Assembly: GCF_016612535.1 (NCBI RefSeq)
Contig: NZ_JAENXS010000002.1
Span: forward strand, 434,001 to 498,000
Length of the DNA: 64,000 bases
Reading direction: 5' to 3'
Source: Bradyrhizobium diazoefficiens
Lineage (GTDB): Bacteria; Pseudomonadota; Alphaproteobacteria; Rhizobiales; Xanthobacteraceae
In this document: positions 41,653-50,486 of the stretch, in pieces
Numbering within the stretch: position 1 is the first letter of the stretch
How the letters are laid out: every line of letters begins with the position of its first letter
Translations under genes and position numbers: made by a program
The notes under the pieces: model-generated
Database searches by the model: none
What the model was told of the DNA's origin: nothing
Seen by the model: only the letters and a program-made list of their open reading frames with translations

Positions 41653-43188
41653 CTAGACCGACCCGGAGCGGTCGCGAAAAGCCTCGACCATCAGGGGGTT
41701 AAGGCCGAGCTCGCTGAGCGCCTCGCGGGCGCGGGCATTGTCCTGGGCCCGTCCCGCCAGCCGGTGCCCCGAGAGCCGGTCGGGCAGGGCCGTCAGGAGC
41801 GCGCCCTGGCCGAGCCGGCGCGCCCATTCCTGGAGGTCGTTGGAGAGGAAGCGATAGCCGCCGACGGCCATGATGCCCGAAGGCGGCGCGGTGATGCAGA
41901 TGGCGCCGCTGGCACGGTCGATCCGCGCGGCATAGCCGGTGTCGACATAGTCGCGCGGCGGCTGCGCCGTCAGCGTCTCGCCGACCGGCTGCGGCGGCGC
42001 GTAGGCCGCGATCGGCACCATCGGGCCGCGCAGGCCGAGCGTACCCTTCGGTGTCAGCAGAATGTCGCCAGCGATCGAGGAGCCGGATTGCTCGCGCGGG
42101 GCGCCGTGCGGCCCGGGCATCACCGCCACCGGCATGCCGTCCTCGCCGCGCCGGGCGCCGAACAGCCCGGCCTCGCCGAACAGATAGACGTCCGTGAGCG
42201 AGGCATGCGGCGCGATCCAGGCTTCGCTCGCCGCCACCTGTTCCGGCGCGCGCCAGAGGCCGATGACGTTGCGCAAGCTCGGCATCCGTGCCGCGAGATC
42301 GGAATCGCCGAGGCGCAACGCGAGCTGGGCCGGTGCGATCAGCACGTCGCATTCATGCTCGTTGATCTGCTGCTCCAGCACCTCGCTCTCGAACGGATGA
42401 TGCAGCACCAGCGTGCCGCCGCAGAGCAGCCAGACCGCGAGCGAGGAGGCGAGGCCTGCGAACGACATCGGCGCGAACGCCGCCATCACGGTCGCGCCCT
42501 GTTTGACGTCGGCCTCCAGCGACATCGCAAGTCCACCTGCGATCAGGCTGAAATGCGGACGCGGCACCGGACGAAAGCCCTCCGCCGTGACGTCGAACGA
42601 AATCATCGCCGCCTTGCGGCCGTCCTGGATCACGGTGCGCGTGGTGCCGGGCGGGCGCTCCAGCACCGAGTCGAGCGAGGCCATGCCTTCGGGCAGATCG
42701 GCACCGAAGCCGAAGACGTGGCGGATCGAGAAGGCTTCCGCAGCCGCGTGCATGGCGAGGTCGGAATAGCTGACGCCGTCGACCTTGCTCATGGTGACGA
42801 TGGCACGCGCGGCGGTGCGGTTAAGCGCGGCCGCCAGCTCGGCCTGCCGCCACAGCAGCGGCAGCACCGCCACCACGAGGCCGGCGCGATGGGCGGCGAG
42901 CACAGTCAGCACGAACTCGACCGTAGCAGGCAACTGGATCGCGATCACCGAATTGGCCGGCAGACCCGATTCAACGAAATGCGCCGACAGCGCTTCGATG
43001 GCGGTGTCGGCCTCGGCGTAGGTCAGCCGCCGCGGTTGGTGCCCGGTGATGCGGGACTTGTTGAGGGGATCGAGCAGAGCGGGCCCGTGCGGCTGCCGGG
43101 ACAGCGTGCGCTGGAACAGCGTGTCGAGCGTCGGCGATATTGCTGGCTGGTTCACGGCGTCACTTTGCTGGACTGGCTTGAGACTCAC
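41653..43188 (-). CDS. AMP-binding (adenylate-forming) family protein, degenerate
   Basis: A 511-residue protein of the acyl-CoA synthetase/AMP-ligase fold: the HRAGLVVAVLPLLWRQAELAAALN region and a YVDTGYAARID segment in the place of the A7 YRTGD motif. The P-loop that should read (T/S)SGTTGxPK is replaced by ISFDVTAEGFRPVPR, the YG-TE motif is FGEAGLF, and the C-terminal catalytic lysine motif is absent. It is therefore probably not a normal ligase. The GTG start overlaps the end of the peptide-binding protein gene by 29 bp, so the two are coupled. Role unknown. Confidence 0.75.
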   Translation of the reverse strand: MSLKPVQQSDAVNQPAISPTLDTLFQRTLSRQPHGPALLDPLNKSRITGHQPRRLTYAEADTAIEALSAHFVESGLPANSVIAIQLPATVEFVLTVLAAHRAGLVVAVLPLLWRQAELAAALNRTAARAIVTMSKVDGVSYSDLAMHAAAEAFSIRHVFGFGADLPEGMASLDSVLERPPGTTRTVIQDGRKAAMISFDVTAEGFRPVPRPHFSLIAGGLAMSLEADVKQGATVMAAFAPMSFAGLASSLAVWLLCGGTLVLHHPFESEVLEQQINEHECDVLIAPAQLALRLGDSDLAARMPSLRNVIGLWRAPEQVAASEAWIAPHASLTDVYLFGEAGLFGARRGEDGMPVAVMPGPHGAPREQSGSSIAGDILLTPKGTLGLRGPMVPIAAYAPPQPVGETLTAQPPRDYVDTGYAARIDRASGAICITAPPSGIMAVGGYRFLSNDLQEWARRLGQGALLTALPDRLSGHRLAGRAQDNARAREALSELGLNPLMVEAFRDRSGSV

Positions 43189-45016
43189 CCTTCGCCCACC
43201 AGGTCTCCGGCAGATAGCCGGACAGCGCGGTGGTCGATGGTCGTTCTATCCGATTCCAGCGCGCGATCCATTGCTCCGATACGTTAAACAGAGGGATTGT
43301 GTAGAAGCCCGCGATCAGGGCGCGGTCGAGCGCCCGCACTGCCGAAACGAAATCCGTATGATCACGGGCCTCCAGCAGGGCTTTGATCATGGCGTCGACG
43401 GCGGGATCCTTGGCGCCCATGTAGTTGCGGGTGCCCGGATTGTCTGCAGCCGCGCTGCCCCAGTAGAAATATTGCTCGTTGCCGGGCGAAAGCGACTGGT
43501 CCCAGCGGTTCTGGATCATGTCGAACTCGTAACTGAGCCGGCGCTGGTCGAACTGCACGGGATCCACCGATCGCACGCTCGGCTCGATGCCGGCGCGTTT
43601 GAGGTCGCGTTGGAAGGCGAGCGCGATTCGCTCCTGGTCGCGGGTCGTCACCAGCATCTCGAAGGTGAACGGCGCTTTCGTCGCGCGGTTGCGCAGCACG
43701 GTGCCGTCGAGATCGTAGCCGGCCTCCGACAACAGCTTGAGCGCGGCGCGCAGCGTGTTGCGGTCGCGCCCCGAGCCGTTGGTGACGGGGAGGCGGTAAC
43801 TGCCATCCATGATGTCGGGCGGAATCTGCGCGACGAAGGGTTTTAATAGCTCGCGCTCGCGCACATCCGCGGGCCGCGCATAGGCCGACAGGTCGGAGCC
43901 GGCAAAATAGCCGGCGACGCGTGAATACAGCGAGAAGAAATAGTTGCGATTGACCAGCTCGAAATCGAACAGCAGCGTCAGTGCCTGGCGCACCCGGATG
44001 TCGGCGAAGATCGGGCGGCGGGTGTTGAACACCAGGAATTCCGAGGGCTGCGGCACGCCGGGCTTGATGGTGTCGCGGATCACGTCGCCGCTCCTGGCAG
44101 CCGGAAAATCGTAGCCGTCGTGCCAGCGCAACGGCTCGTTCTCGACGCGGAAATCATAGAGGCCGCGCTTGAAGGCTTCGAATTGGCCGTTGGCCTCGCG
44201 GAAATAGTCGAGCCGGATCTCGTCGAAATTGTAGAGCCCGCGATTGACCGGGAGGTCGCGGCCCCAATAATCGGGATTGCGGGTCAGGGTCACGCTGGCG
44301 CCCGGTTTCACCGCGGTGACGCGATAGGGACCCGAGGCGATCGGCCCCGTCAGCGTCGTCTCCTCGAAGGTCGCGACGTCGACGGCGTGCTTCGGCAGGA
44401 TCGGCATCAGGCCGATGATCAACGGCAGCTCGCGGTCGTCGGCTCCGGTGAGGTCGAAGCGGATTGTGAGGGGGTCCGGCGTCTCGGCCTTGGCGACCTT
44501 GGCGTAATATTGCCGGAGGTTGGGACGGCCATGGTCGCGCAGAAGCTGCCAGGAGAACAGCACGTCCTCGGCGCGCACCGGCTTGCCGTCGGAAAAGCGG
44601 GCGCGCGGATCGAGGCGGAACGTGACGTAGCTCCGCTCGTCGTTGGTCTCGACGGTCTTGGCGAGCAGGCCGTACAGCGTGAACGGCTCGTCCTGGCCGC
44701 GGGCCAGCAGGCTCTCGACCACGTAACCGCGGATCGGCTGCACGGCCAGTCCCCTGACGATGAAGGGATTGAGGCTGTCGAAGGTGCCGAGGATGCCCCA
44801 GGTCAGCCGGCCGCCCTTCGGCGCATCGGGATTGGCATAGGGCATGTGGGTGAAATCGGCCGGCAACGCCGGCTTGCCATGCATGGCGATCGCATGCGCT
44901 TCCTCGGCCCGCGCGCCGGTGGCCGGGCTGACGGTGAGGGCGGAGATCGTGAGGACCAAGGCGAGACTGCAGAGGCGGAGACACGAGTCCTCGACCAGGC
45001 GCTGGAACATGAACAT
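43160..45016 (-). CDS. Extracellular peptide-binding protein (SBP_bac_5, YejA-like)
   Basis: A 618-residue periplasmic protein. A signal peptide runs to about residue 37 (LRLCSLALVLTISALTVSPATGARA) and the mature part has HAIAMHGKPALPADFTHMPYANPDAPKGGRLTWGILGTFDSLNPF, typical of YejA-like oligopeptide-binding proteins, then the FRLDPRARFSDGKPVRAEDVLFSW block. No permease or ATPase genes are adjacent, so the transporter must be elsewhere. A perfect 28-bp palindrome lies 12 bp upstream of the start. It is followed by, and coupled to, the degenerate AMP-binding protein. Confidence 0.88.
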   Translation of the reverse strand: MFMFQRLVEDSCLRLCSLALVLTISALTVSPATGARAEEAHAIAMHGKPALPADFTHMPYANPDAPKGGRLTWGILGTFDSLNPFIVRGLAVQPIRGYVVESLLARGQDEPFTLYGLLAKTVETNDERSYVTFRLDPRARFSDGKPVRAEDVLFSWQLLRDHGRPNLRQYYAKVAKAETPDPLTIRFDLTGADDRELPLIIGLMPILPKHAVDVATFEETTLTGPIASGPYRVTAVKPGASVTLTRNPDYWGRDLPVNRGLYNFDEIRLDYFREANGQFEAFKRGLYDFRVENEPLRWHDGYDFPAARSGDVIRDTIKPGVPQPSEFLVFNTRRPIFADIRVRQALTLLFDFELVNRNYFFSLYSRVAGYFAGSDLSAYARPADVRERELLKPFVAQIPPDIMDGSYRLPVTNGSGRDRNTLRAALKLLSEAGYDLDGTVLRNRATKAPFTFEMLVTTRDQERIALAFQRDLKRAGIEPSVRSVDPVQFDQRRLSYEFDMIQNRWDQSLSPGNEQYFYWGSAAADNPGTRNYMGAKDPAVDAMIKALLEARDHTDFVSAVRALDRALIAGFYTIPLFNVSEQWIARWNRIERPSTTALSGYLPETWWAKGESQASPAK

Positions 45017-45027
45017 TCGGACACGTT

Positions 45028-45055
45028 GATTCGAGGACCGGCCGGTCCTCGAATC
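45028..45055. promoter_or_regulatory. Perfect 28-bp palindrome before the YejA-like gene
   Basis: The two 14-bp halves (45028-45041 and 45042-45055) are exact reverse complements with no spacer, reading GATTCGAGGACCGG in the first half. As RNA it would fold into a 12-bp stem with a GGCC loop ending 12 bases before the start codon, masking the usual ribosome-site region. It may be an operator or a translation-control hairpin. Confidence 0.6.
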
Positions 45056-45277
45056 CTATCACAGGGATTTCACTGAGCGCCCGCTTGGATGCGGCCAAAG
45101 ACGCTTGTCGGCATTGATCTTTCCGTCGACCACGCTAAGAAGGCACCCGATCGCGCAAGAGCGCCGAGCCCGTCACTTATCTGCCTCAATTGACGGGGAG
45201 AGAGCCGCGCCCAAGGCGGTTCGGTTCGGCGCCTCGGAGCGGTTCGGGTGCTTCCCGTTCAGAAAGGGTTTTCTGCA

Positions 45278-46075
45278 ATGAATTTCCGTTATTTGGCCGC
45301 GTCCGTCCGGCCGCGCGGGCGAGTTCTCGCCCTGTTGACGGCGACGGCATTGGTCGTCCCGTTTGCTGCTGAGGCCCAGGCGCCGGCCCCGGGCGCGCCC
45401 AAGGCCCCAAAGGCGAAGGCCGCTCCCAAGGCTCCCGCGCCGGCCCCAGCGCCCCAAGCCCAGCAGGCCCCGGCTCAGCCGGGCGCTCCGGCGGCGCCGG
45501 GCGGTCAGCCGGCAGATCAGCAGATCCAGCTGATCTATGCGCCCTGGACCAAGTTCTGCCTGAAGGGCCAGGACGCCAACGCCAAGCAGGTCTGCTTCAC
45601 CGGCAAGGACGGCCGCATCGAATCGGGCCAGCCGGTCATCGCGGCCGTGATCATCGAGCCGGAAGGCGAGCCGAAGAAGATCCTGCGCGTGACGCTGCCG
45701 CTCGGCATGCAGCTCGTGCACGGCACCCGCATCATCGTCGACAACAATCCGCCGCTGCAGAGCCCGTACGTGATCTGCTTCCAGAACGGCTGCATGTCCG
45801 ACTACGAGGCGACGCCCGAGCTTATCGCCAACATGAAGAAGGGCCAGAACCTCGTGGTGCAGGCGATCAACGCCAACGGCGCGCCGCTGACGCTGCCGCT
45901 GCCGCTCGCCGGTGAATTCCAGAAGGCCTATGACGGTCCGCCGACCGATCCGAAGGTGTTCGAGGAGACCCAGAAGAAGCTCCAGGAAGAGCTTCAGAAG
46001 AAGGCTGAAGAGCTGCAGAAGAAGCAGCAACAGCAGGGCACGCCTCCTGGCGCACCGGCTGCTGGTCAGAAGTAA
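45278..46075 (+). CDS. Invasion-associated locus B (IalB) family protein
   Basis: A 265-residue exported protein. A signal peptide (about 1-35, LLTATALVVPFAAEAQA) leads to a Pro/Ala/Lys-rich linker (about 36-85), then an IalB-type domain with IYAPWTKFCLKG, KQVCFTGKDGRI, VTLPLGMQLVHGTRIIVD and CFQNGCMSDYEAT, where the four cysteines probably form two disulphides. The C-terminus is a Glu/Gln/Lys helix. IalB proteins are periplasmic or outer-membrane factors linked to host cell entry in Bartonella; in free-living rhizobia the role is unclear. A strong terminator follows. Start is the ATG at 45278. Confidence 0.87.
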   Translation: MNFRYLAASVRPRGRVLALLTATALVVPFAAEAQAPAPGAPKAPKAKAAPKAPAPAPAPQAQQAPAQPGAPAAPGGQPADQQIQLIYAPWTKFCLKGQDANAKQVCFTGKDGRIESGQPVIAAVIIEPEGEPKKILRVTLPLGMQLVHGTRIIVDNNPPLQSPYVICFQNGCMSDYEATPELIANMKKGQNLVVQAINANGAPLTLPLPLAGEFQKAYDGPPTDPKVFEETQKKLQEELQKKAEELQKKQQQQGTPPGAPAAGQK

Positions 46076-46102
46076 TCGGGCTTATAGCCCGAACACGAAA
46101 AA

Positions 46103-46127
46103 GGCGCTCGGTTCGAGCGCCTTTTTT
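46103..46127. terminator. Strong bidirectional Rho-independent terminator
   Basis: GGCGCTCG (46103-46110) and CGAGCGCC (46114-46121) form a perfect 8-bp stem with a 3-nt loop; six T residues follow (46122-46127) and five A residues precede (46098-46102), so it works in both directions. It separates the IalB gene (+) from hspQ (-). Confidence 0.92.
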
Positions 46128-46218
46128 GCTGGCCACTTGGCTCGCGGCGGTGAAACTTCAGAGCGTTCTCGCGAAGTGGATCCCGGTTCGCGTCAAGAAA
46201 ACGCGCCGAAACCAGAAT

Positions 46219-46551
46219 CTAGTTCAACGAGGGATTGCGCGGACGGTAGCCGCCGGTCTTGTCCTTGACGAAGATCTCGGCGACCTGGGAATGGCGGATC
46301 GGCTCGCCGGACTCGTCGGGCAGGAGGTTCTGCTCGGAGACATAGGCGACGTACTCGGACTCCGCGTTCTCCGCGAGCAGGTGGTAGAACGGCTGGTCCT
46401 TGTGGGGCCGCACATCCTCGGGGATCGACAGCCACCACTCTTCGGTGTTGTTGAATTCCGGATCGATGTCGAAGATCACCCCCCGGAACGAGAAGATCCG
46501 GTGGCGAACGACCTGTCCGATCTGGAATTTGGCGGTCCGCGCTTTAATCAT
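46219..46551 (-). CDS. hspQ: Heat shock protein HspQ
   Basis: A 110-residue HspQ starting MIKARTAKFQIGQVVRHRIFSFRGVIFDIDPEFNN, with WWLSIPEDVRPHKDQPFYHLLAEN. HspQ (YccV-like) is a hemimethylated-DNA-binding-fold protein that acts as a specificity-enhancing factor of Lon protease. The family start is at 46551; the frame is open 15 codons further. It is divergent from the AEC transporter and its transcript meets the terminator at 46103-46127. Confidence 0.92.
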   Translation of the reverse strand: MIKARTAKFQIGQVVRHRIFSFRGVIFDIDPEFNNTEEWWLSIPEDVRPHKDQPFYHLLAENAESEYVAYVSEQNLLPDESGEPIRHSQVAEIFVKDKTGGYRPRNPSLN

Positions 46552-46657
46552 TCCCCGTCGATAGACCAGGATTGTGGCCGATGCTAGTGCCCTCATTTGG
46601 AATTAACGCCTGCTTGGGGAGTAGATAACACCCAAGCCTTCAGAAAACACTTCATCA

Positions 46658-47611
46658 ATGGTCGATATCCTCAATCTTGCACTACCTTATTTTGGTTTGA
46701 TCTTCGTCGGTTTCGCCTGCGGCAAGACCAAGTCGCTGCCGGAATCAGGCCTCGCCTGGATGAACTTCTTCCTGCTCTACGTGTCGCTGCCGGCGCTGCT
46801 GTTCGCGATCATGTCGAAGACGCCGTTCTCGGAATTGAACAACCCGCCATTCCTGGTTGCGACCACGCTGTCGACGGTCGCCGCGTTCACGCTTGCGCTG
46901 GTCGTCGGCAAGGTGCTGGGACGGCTGACACTGCGTGAGGCGACGCTCGCGGGCCTCTCAGGCGGTTACGGCAATATCGGCTATATGGGGCCGGGGCTCG
47001 CGCTCGCCGTGCTCGGGCCGAAGGCCTCGGCGCCGACCGCGCTGATCTTCTGCTGCGACAGCATCTTCCTGTTCTCGATCGTGCCGCTGCTGATCGAGCT
47101 GTCCGACCGCGACCATCCCTCGATCGTGCATGCCTTCGGCGTCGTGCTGAAGCAGATCGTGCTTAACCCGCTGATCATGTCGGCCTGTTTTGGCGCGGCC
47201 ATTGCGGCGCTCCATATCGAGCTGCCGGTCGCGCTCGACCGCACCATCACCTTTCTCCAGAACGCGGCCGCTCCGACCGCGCTGTTCGTGCTCGGCGTGA
47301 CCGTGGCGCTGCGGCCGTTCGATCGCGTGCCCTGGGAGGTGCCGGGCGTGATCGCGGTGAAGCTCCTGATTCATCCCCTCGTGGCCCTAGGCCTGATGCT
47401 GGCGTTCGGTCCGTTTGCGCAGCCCTGGGCTGCCACGGCGATCCTGATGGCCTCGCTGCCGCCGGCGCTGAATGTGTTCGTGATCGCCCGTCAGAACGAT
47501 GCCTGGATCGAACCCGCCTCCGTCGCCGTGCTGCTCGGGACGTTTGCGTCCGTGGTCACGCTGACCAGCGTGATGTGGTTGCTCCAGACCGGCCGGCTGG
47601 CGTTTCCTTGA
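46658..47611 (+). CDS. AEC family transporter
   Basis: A 317-residue integral membrane protein with about ten helices in two inverted halves, starting MVDILNLALPYFGLIFVGFACGKTKSLPE. The LSGGYGNIGYMGPGLALAVLG and PTALFVLGVTVAL blocks are characteristic of the auxin-efflux-carrier family. Bacterial members export or import small carboxylates such as malate or auxin-like acids; the cargo cannot be told. In a plant-associated bacterium auxin or organic acid transport is possible. Confidence 0.87.
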   Translation: MVDILNLALPYFGLIFVGFACGKTKSLPESGLAWMNFFLLYVSLPALLFAIMSKTPFSELNNPPFLVATTLSTVAAFTLALVVGKVLGRLTLREATLAGLSGGYGNIGYMGPGLALAVLGPKASAPTALIFCCDSIFLFSIVPLLIELSDRDHPSIVHAFGVVLKQIVLNPLIMSACFGAAIAALHIELPVALDRTITFLQNAAAPTALFVLGVTVALRPFDRVPWEVPGVIAVKLLIHPLVALGLMLAFGPFAQPWAATAILMASLPPALNVFVIARQNDAWIEPASVAVLLGTFASVVTLTSVMWLLQTGRLAFP

Positions 47612-47628
47612 AAGCTACTTGCGCCAAA

Positions 47629-48813
47629 TTACCTGCGCCAGGTCGGCGTCAGCCCCTCGCGCATCGCAAAACGCCTGAGCGGACCGATGGCGCCGAGCAG
47701 GTGCATGCCGACGGCGCGGACCGGCTGGAGCGGCAGGAAGTCGTTGAGCAGCGAGCGATTGGCGATGTCGATCGCAAAAGTCCGGCTCAAAATGTCCGGC
47801 CGCCGTGCCCGGTCGTAGCGCTTGAGCATGTCGTCCGCGCCGGGATCCTGTCCGGCGGCAATGGCCTCGCCGGCCAGTCTTGCGATATCCGCGGCATCCC
47901 TCAGACCGAGGTTGAGCCCCTGGGCGCCGATCGGGGGAACCACGTGGGCGGCTTCGCCGACCAGCGCGATGCGGTCGCTGCCGAATGATCTTGGCCGTTC
48001 GATCGCCAGCGGAAACAGGCTGCGGCCGGGCTCGACCGTCATGCGTCCCAGAATGGAATGCGATTGTTTCTCGATCGCGGCGGACAGCTCCTCGTCGCTG
48101 AGGCCGCGAAGGCGTTCGGCCTCCGCGGGGGCTGAGACCCAGACGATGCTGGAGCGGTTGCCGGGCAGGGGCACGAACACGCAGGGACCGTGTGGTGTGT
48201 GGAACTCGGTCGAGACGTTCCGGTGCGGCCGCACGTGGCTGACGTTGAAGGTCAGCGCCGTCTGGGTCAGCTCGCGGCGCGTGACCGCAATGCCGGCGGC
48301 CTCCCGGCACAGCGAGTGCCGTCCGTCGGCCCCCACCACGAGCCGCGTGGTCAAGAATTGTCCTGAGGCCGTGCGGATCGCGACGTCGTCGGCTTCGATG
48401 ACGACGTTTTCGGCCTCGTCGTCGAAACGGACGAGGTTGGGCAGCTCGGCCGTGCGCGCTTCGAGCGCCAGCATCAGCGAGCGGTTGTCGATGTTGTAGC
48501 CGAACGCCTCGAGCGCGATCTCATGGCAGGAGAACCGGACCTCCGGGGCGCGGAACAGCCGGCCGGTGTCGTCGACCAGGCGCATGACTTCCAGAGCCGC
48601 CGCCTTGTCGTTGCAGCGCGGCCAGACGTCGAGGCTCTCCAGAAGACCGACAGAGGCACCCAACAGCGCGGTGGTACGGTTGTCGGCATAGGGCAGGCGC
48701 CGTGCCACCAGTGCGGTCCGCGCGCCGGCCTGTGCCAATGCAATTCCCGCCGCAAGACCTGCCGGTCCGCCGCCAATAACGGTTGCGTCAAAGGGTGCCG
48801 ATCCATCTGTCAT
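47629..48813 (-). CDS. UbiH/UbiF family FAD-dependent hydroxylase
   Basis: A 394-residue flavoprotein monooxygenase. The N-terminal FAD motif is ATVIGGGPAGLAAGIALAQAG; ubiquinone-type signatures are the DNRTTALLG block near residue 47 and RIALVGEAAHVVPPIGAQGLNLGLRDAADIARL. Such enzymes hydroxylate the ubiquinone ring. Whether this is a true Ubi enzyme or a paralogue acting on another ring cannot be told. The ATG at 48813 (MTDGSAP) is chosen; one four codons upstream is possible. It is convergent with the AEC gene (17 bp apart). Confidence 0.87.
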   Translation of the reverse strand: MTDGSAPFDATVIGGGPAGLAAGIALAQAGARTALVARRLPYADNRTTALLGASVGLLESLDVWPRCNDKAAALEVMRLVDDTGRLFRAPEVRFSCHEIALEAFGYNIDNRSLMLALEARTAELPNLVRFDDEAENVVIEADDVAIRTASGQFLTTRLVVGADGRHSLCREAAGIAVTRRELTQTALTFNVSHVRPHRNVSTEFHTPHGPCVFVPLPGNRSSIVWVSAPAEAERLRGLSDEELSAAIEKQSHSILGRMTVEPGRSLFPLAIERPRSFGSDRIALVGEAAHVVPPIGAQGLNLGLRDAADIARLAGEAIAAGQDPGADDMLKRYDRARRPDILSRTFAIDIANRSLLNDFLPLQPVRAVGMHLLGAIGPLRRFAMREGLTPTWRR

Positions 48814-48941
48814 GGAACGACACATGACATGCTCAGCGACAAATTCAAGCCCACCTATTTTGCCTGATTTTATGACGAATTGCGCGGCGCAATGCCGCGA
48901 CGGCGGATGTGCAAACCGGTCCCATTCTGGTAGCAGAAGCC

Positions 48942-49679
48942 ATGAAAACCCGGATGGACAGCGAAGAGGATTCCCTCAAACCCAGGCCCGCGATCCGCGC
49001 CGCGGCGTTCTCGGTGCACATCTTCACCGCCTTCGGTGCGGCGATCGCACTGCTGGCGATGCTGGAGGCCGTGCGCGAGCACTGGGCGGCGATGTTCGGA
49101 TGGCTGGGCGTCGCCCTGATCATCGATGCCATCGACGGGCCGATCGCGCGTAGGCTCGACGTCAAGAGCGTGCAGCCGAACTGGTCGGGCGACGTGCTCG
49201 ATCTCGTGGTCGACTTCGTCACCTACGTCTTCGTGCCGGCCTATGCGATCGTGGCGAGCGGCCTGTTGCTGCCGGTGGCGGCGCCCTTGCTCGGGATCGC
49301 CATCATCGTCACCAGCGCACTCTATTTCGCTGACCTGCGCATGAAAGCGGACGACAATCATTTTCGCGGCTTTCCGGCGCTGTGGAATGCGGCGGCATTC
49401 TACCTGTTCCTGCTGCACTGGCCGCCGCTGTCGTCGACACTGCTGGTCGCAGCCTTGGTGGTGCTGACCTTCGTCCCGTTCCATGTGCTGCATCCGGTGC
49501 GTGTCGTGCGGCTGCGCTGGCTGACGATGTCGCTGATCGCGGTCTGGGCGCTTCTCGGGCTCTACACGCTTGAGATGGACTTTCGCGTCGGCACCGGCGT
49601 GACCGTTGCGCTCTGCGCGATCGCGATCTGGATCGCCTTCAGCGATGCATTGATCCGGCTGGCAAGATCGTTTGCATGA
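48942..49679 (+). CDS. pcs: Phosphatidylcholine synthase (CDP-alcohol phosphotransferase)
   Basis: A 245-residue membrane enzyme with seven or eight helices. The Pcs-type motif is DGPIAR (near 68) followed by a longer spacer and GDVLDLVVDF (G-x3-D-x3-D), the variant CDP-alcohol motif of rhizobial phosphatidylcholine synthases, which join choline and CDP-diacylglycerol. Phosphatidylcholine is important for symbiosis in Bradyrhizobium. ATG at 48942 (MKTRMDSEED) is chosen over upstream GTG. Its stop overlaps the TerC gene start, giving coupling. Confidence 0.9.
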   Translation: MKTRMDSEEDSLKPRPAIRAAAFSVHIFTAFGAAIALLAMLEAVREHWAAMFGWLGVALIIDAIDGPIARRLDVKSVQPNWSGDVLDLVVDFVTYVFVPAYAIVASGLLLPVAAPLLGIAIIVTSALYFADLRMKADDNHFRGFPALWNAAAFYLFLLHWPPLSSTLLVAALVVLTFVPFHVLHPVRVVRLRWLTMSLIAVWALLGLYTLEMDFRVGTGVTVALCAIAIWIAFSDALIRLARSFA

Positions 49680-50410
49680 TGCACCTTCTGACCAGCCCCG
49701 AGGCCTGGGCCGCGCTGCTCACCTTGACATCGCTCGAGATCGTGCTCGGCATCGACAACGTCATCTTCCTGTCGGTGATCGTCTCGCGCGTCCCCGAGAA
49801 GCAGGCCCGCCGCGCCCGCCAGGTCGGGCTCGCACTGGCGCTGATCTTCCGCATCATCCTGCTCAGCCTGCTGGTCTGGCTGATCGGCCTGACCGCGCCG
49901 GTGTTCTCGCTCGCAGGCTACGACTTCTCCTGGCGCGATCTCATCCTGATTGGCGGCGGCCTGTTCCTGATCGCCAAGGCGACGCACGAGATCCATGCCG
50001 CGGTCGATGTGGGCGATGAGGAGGGTGATGGCAAGTCAGCCCGCAACGCTTTCTTCTGGGTGATCGCCCAGATCGTCGTCATCGACATCGTATTCTCGCT
50101 GGACTCGATCATCACCGCGATCGGCATGGCGCAGGACCTCGAGATCATGATCGCCGCCGTCGTGATAGCCTGCCTGATCATGTACATTTCGTCCGGGCCG
50201 GTGGCGCGATTCGTCGCCGAACATCCGACGACCAAAATGCTGGCACTGGCATTCCTGGTGCTGATCGGTGTCGCGCTGGTCGCGGACGGATTCAAATTCC
50301 ACATCCCGCGCGGCTACATCTATTTCGCAATTGCGTTCTCGGCGGCGGTGGAATTCTTCAACGTGCTGGCGAAGAGCAACCGCAAGAAGGCCGGGAAGCG
50401 GTCGGTCTAG
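49676..50410 (+). CDS. TerC family membrane protein
   Basis: A 244-residue membrane protein with about seven helices, with the TerC hallmark LTSLEIVLGIDNVIFLSVIVSRVP near residues 19-41 and FFWVIAQIVVIDIVFSLDSIITAIGM near 125-150. The acidic residues in the helices (E, D, D) fit manganese or other metal transport. Family members include the TerC and Alx Mn exporters. It starts inside the pcs stop (ATGA overlap), so is translated with it; why these two are paired is not obvious. Confidence 0.9.
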   Translation: MMHLLTSPEAWAALLTLTSLEIVLGIDNVIFLSVIVSRVPEKQARRARQVGLALALIFRIILLSLLVWLIGLTAPVFSLAGYDFSWRDLILIGGGLFLIAKATHEIHAAVDVGDEEGDGKSARNAFFWVIAQIVVIDIVFSLDSIITAIGMAQDLEIMIAAVVIACLIMYISSGPVARFVAEHPTTKMLALAFLVLIGVALVADGFKFHIPRGYIYFAIAFSAAVEFFNVLAKSNRKKAGKRSV

Positions 50411-50486
50411 GCGTTCCAGATGGCGTCGAGTTGACAAGGCGGGCGCGATGCCTTTCGCTGAGCGCTCGCGAAGAGGAGGTCAGGTG

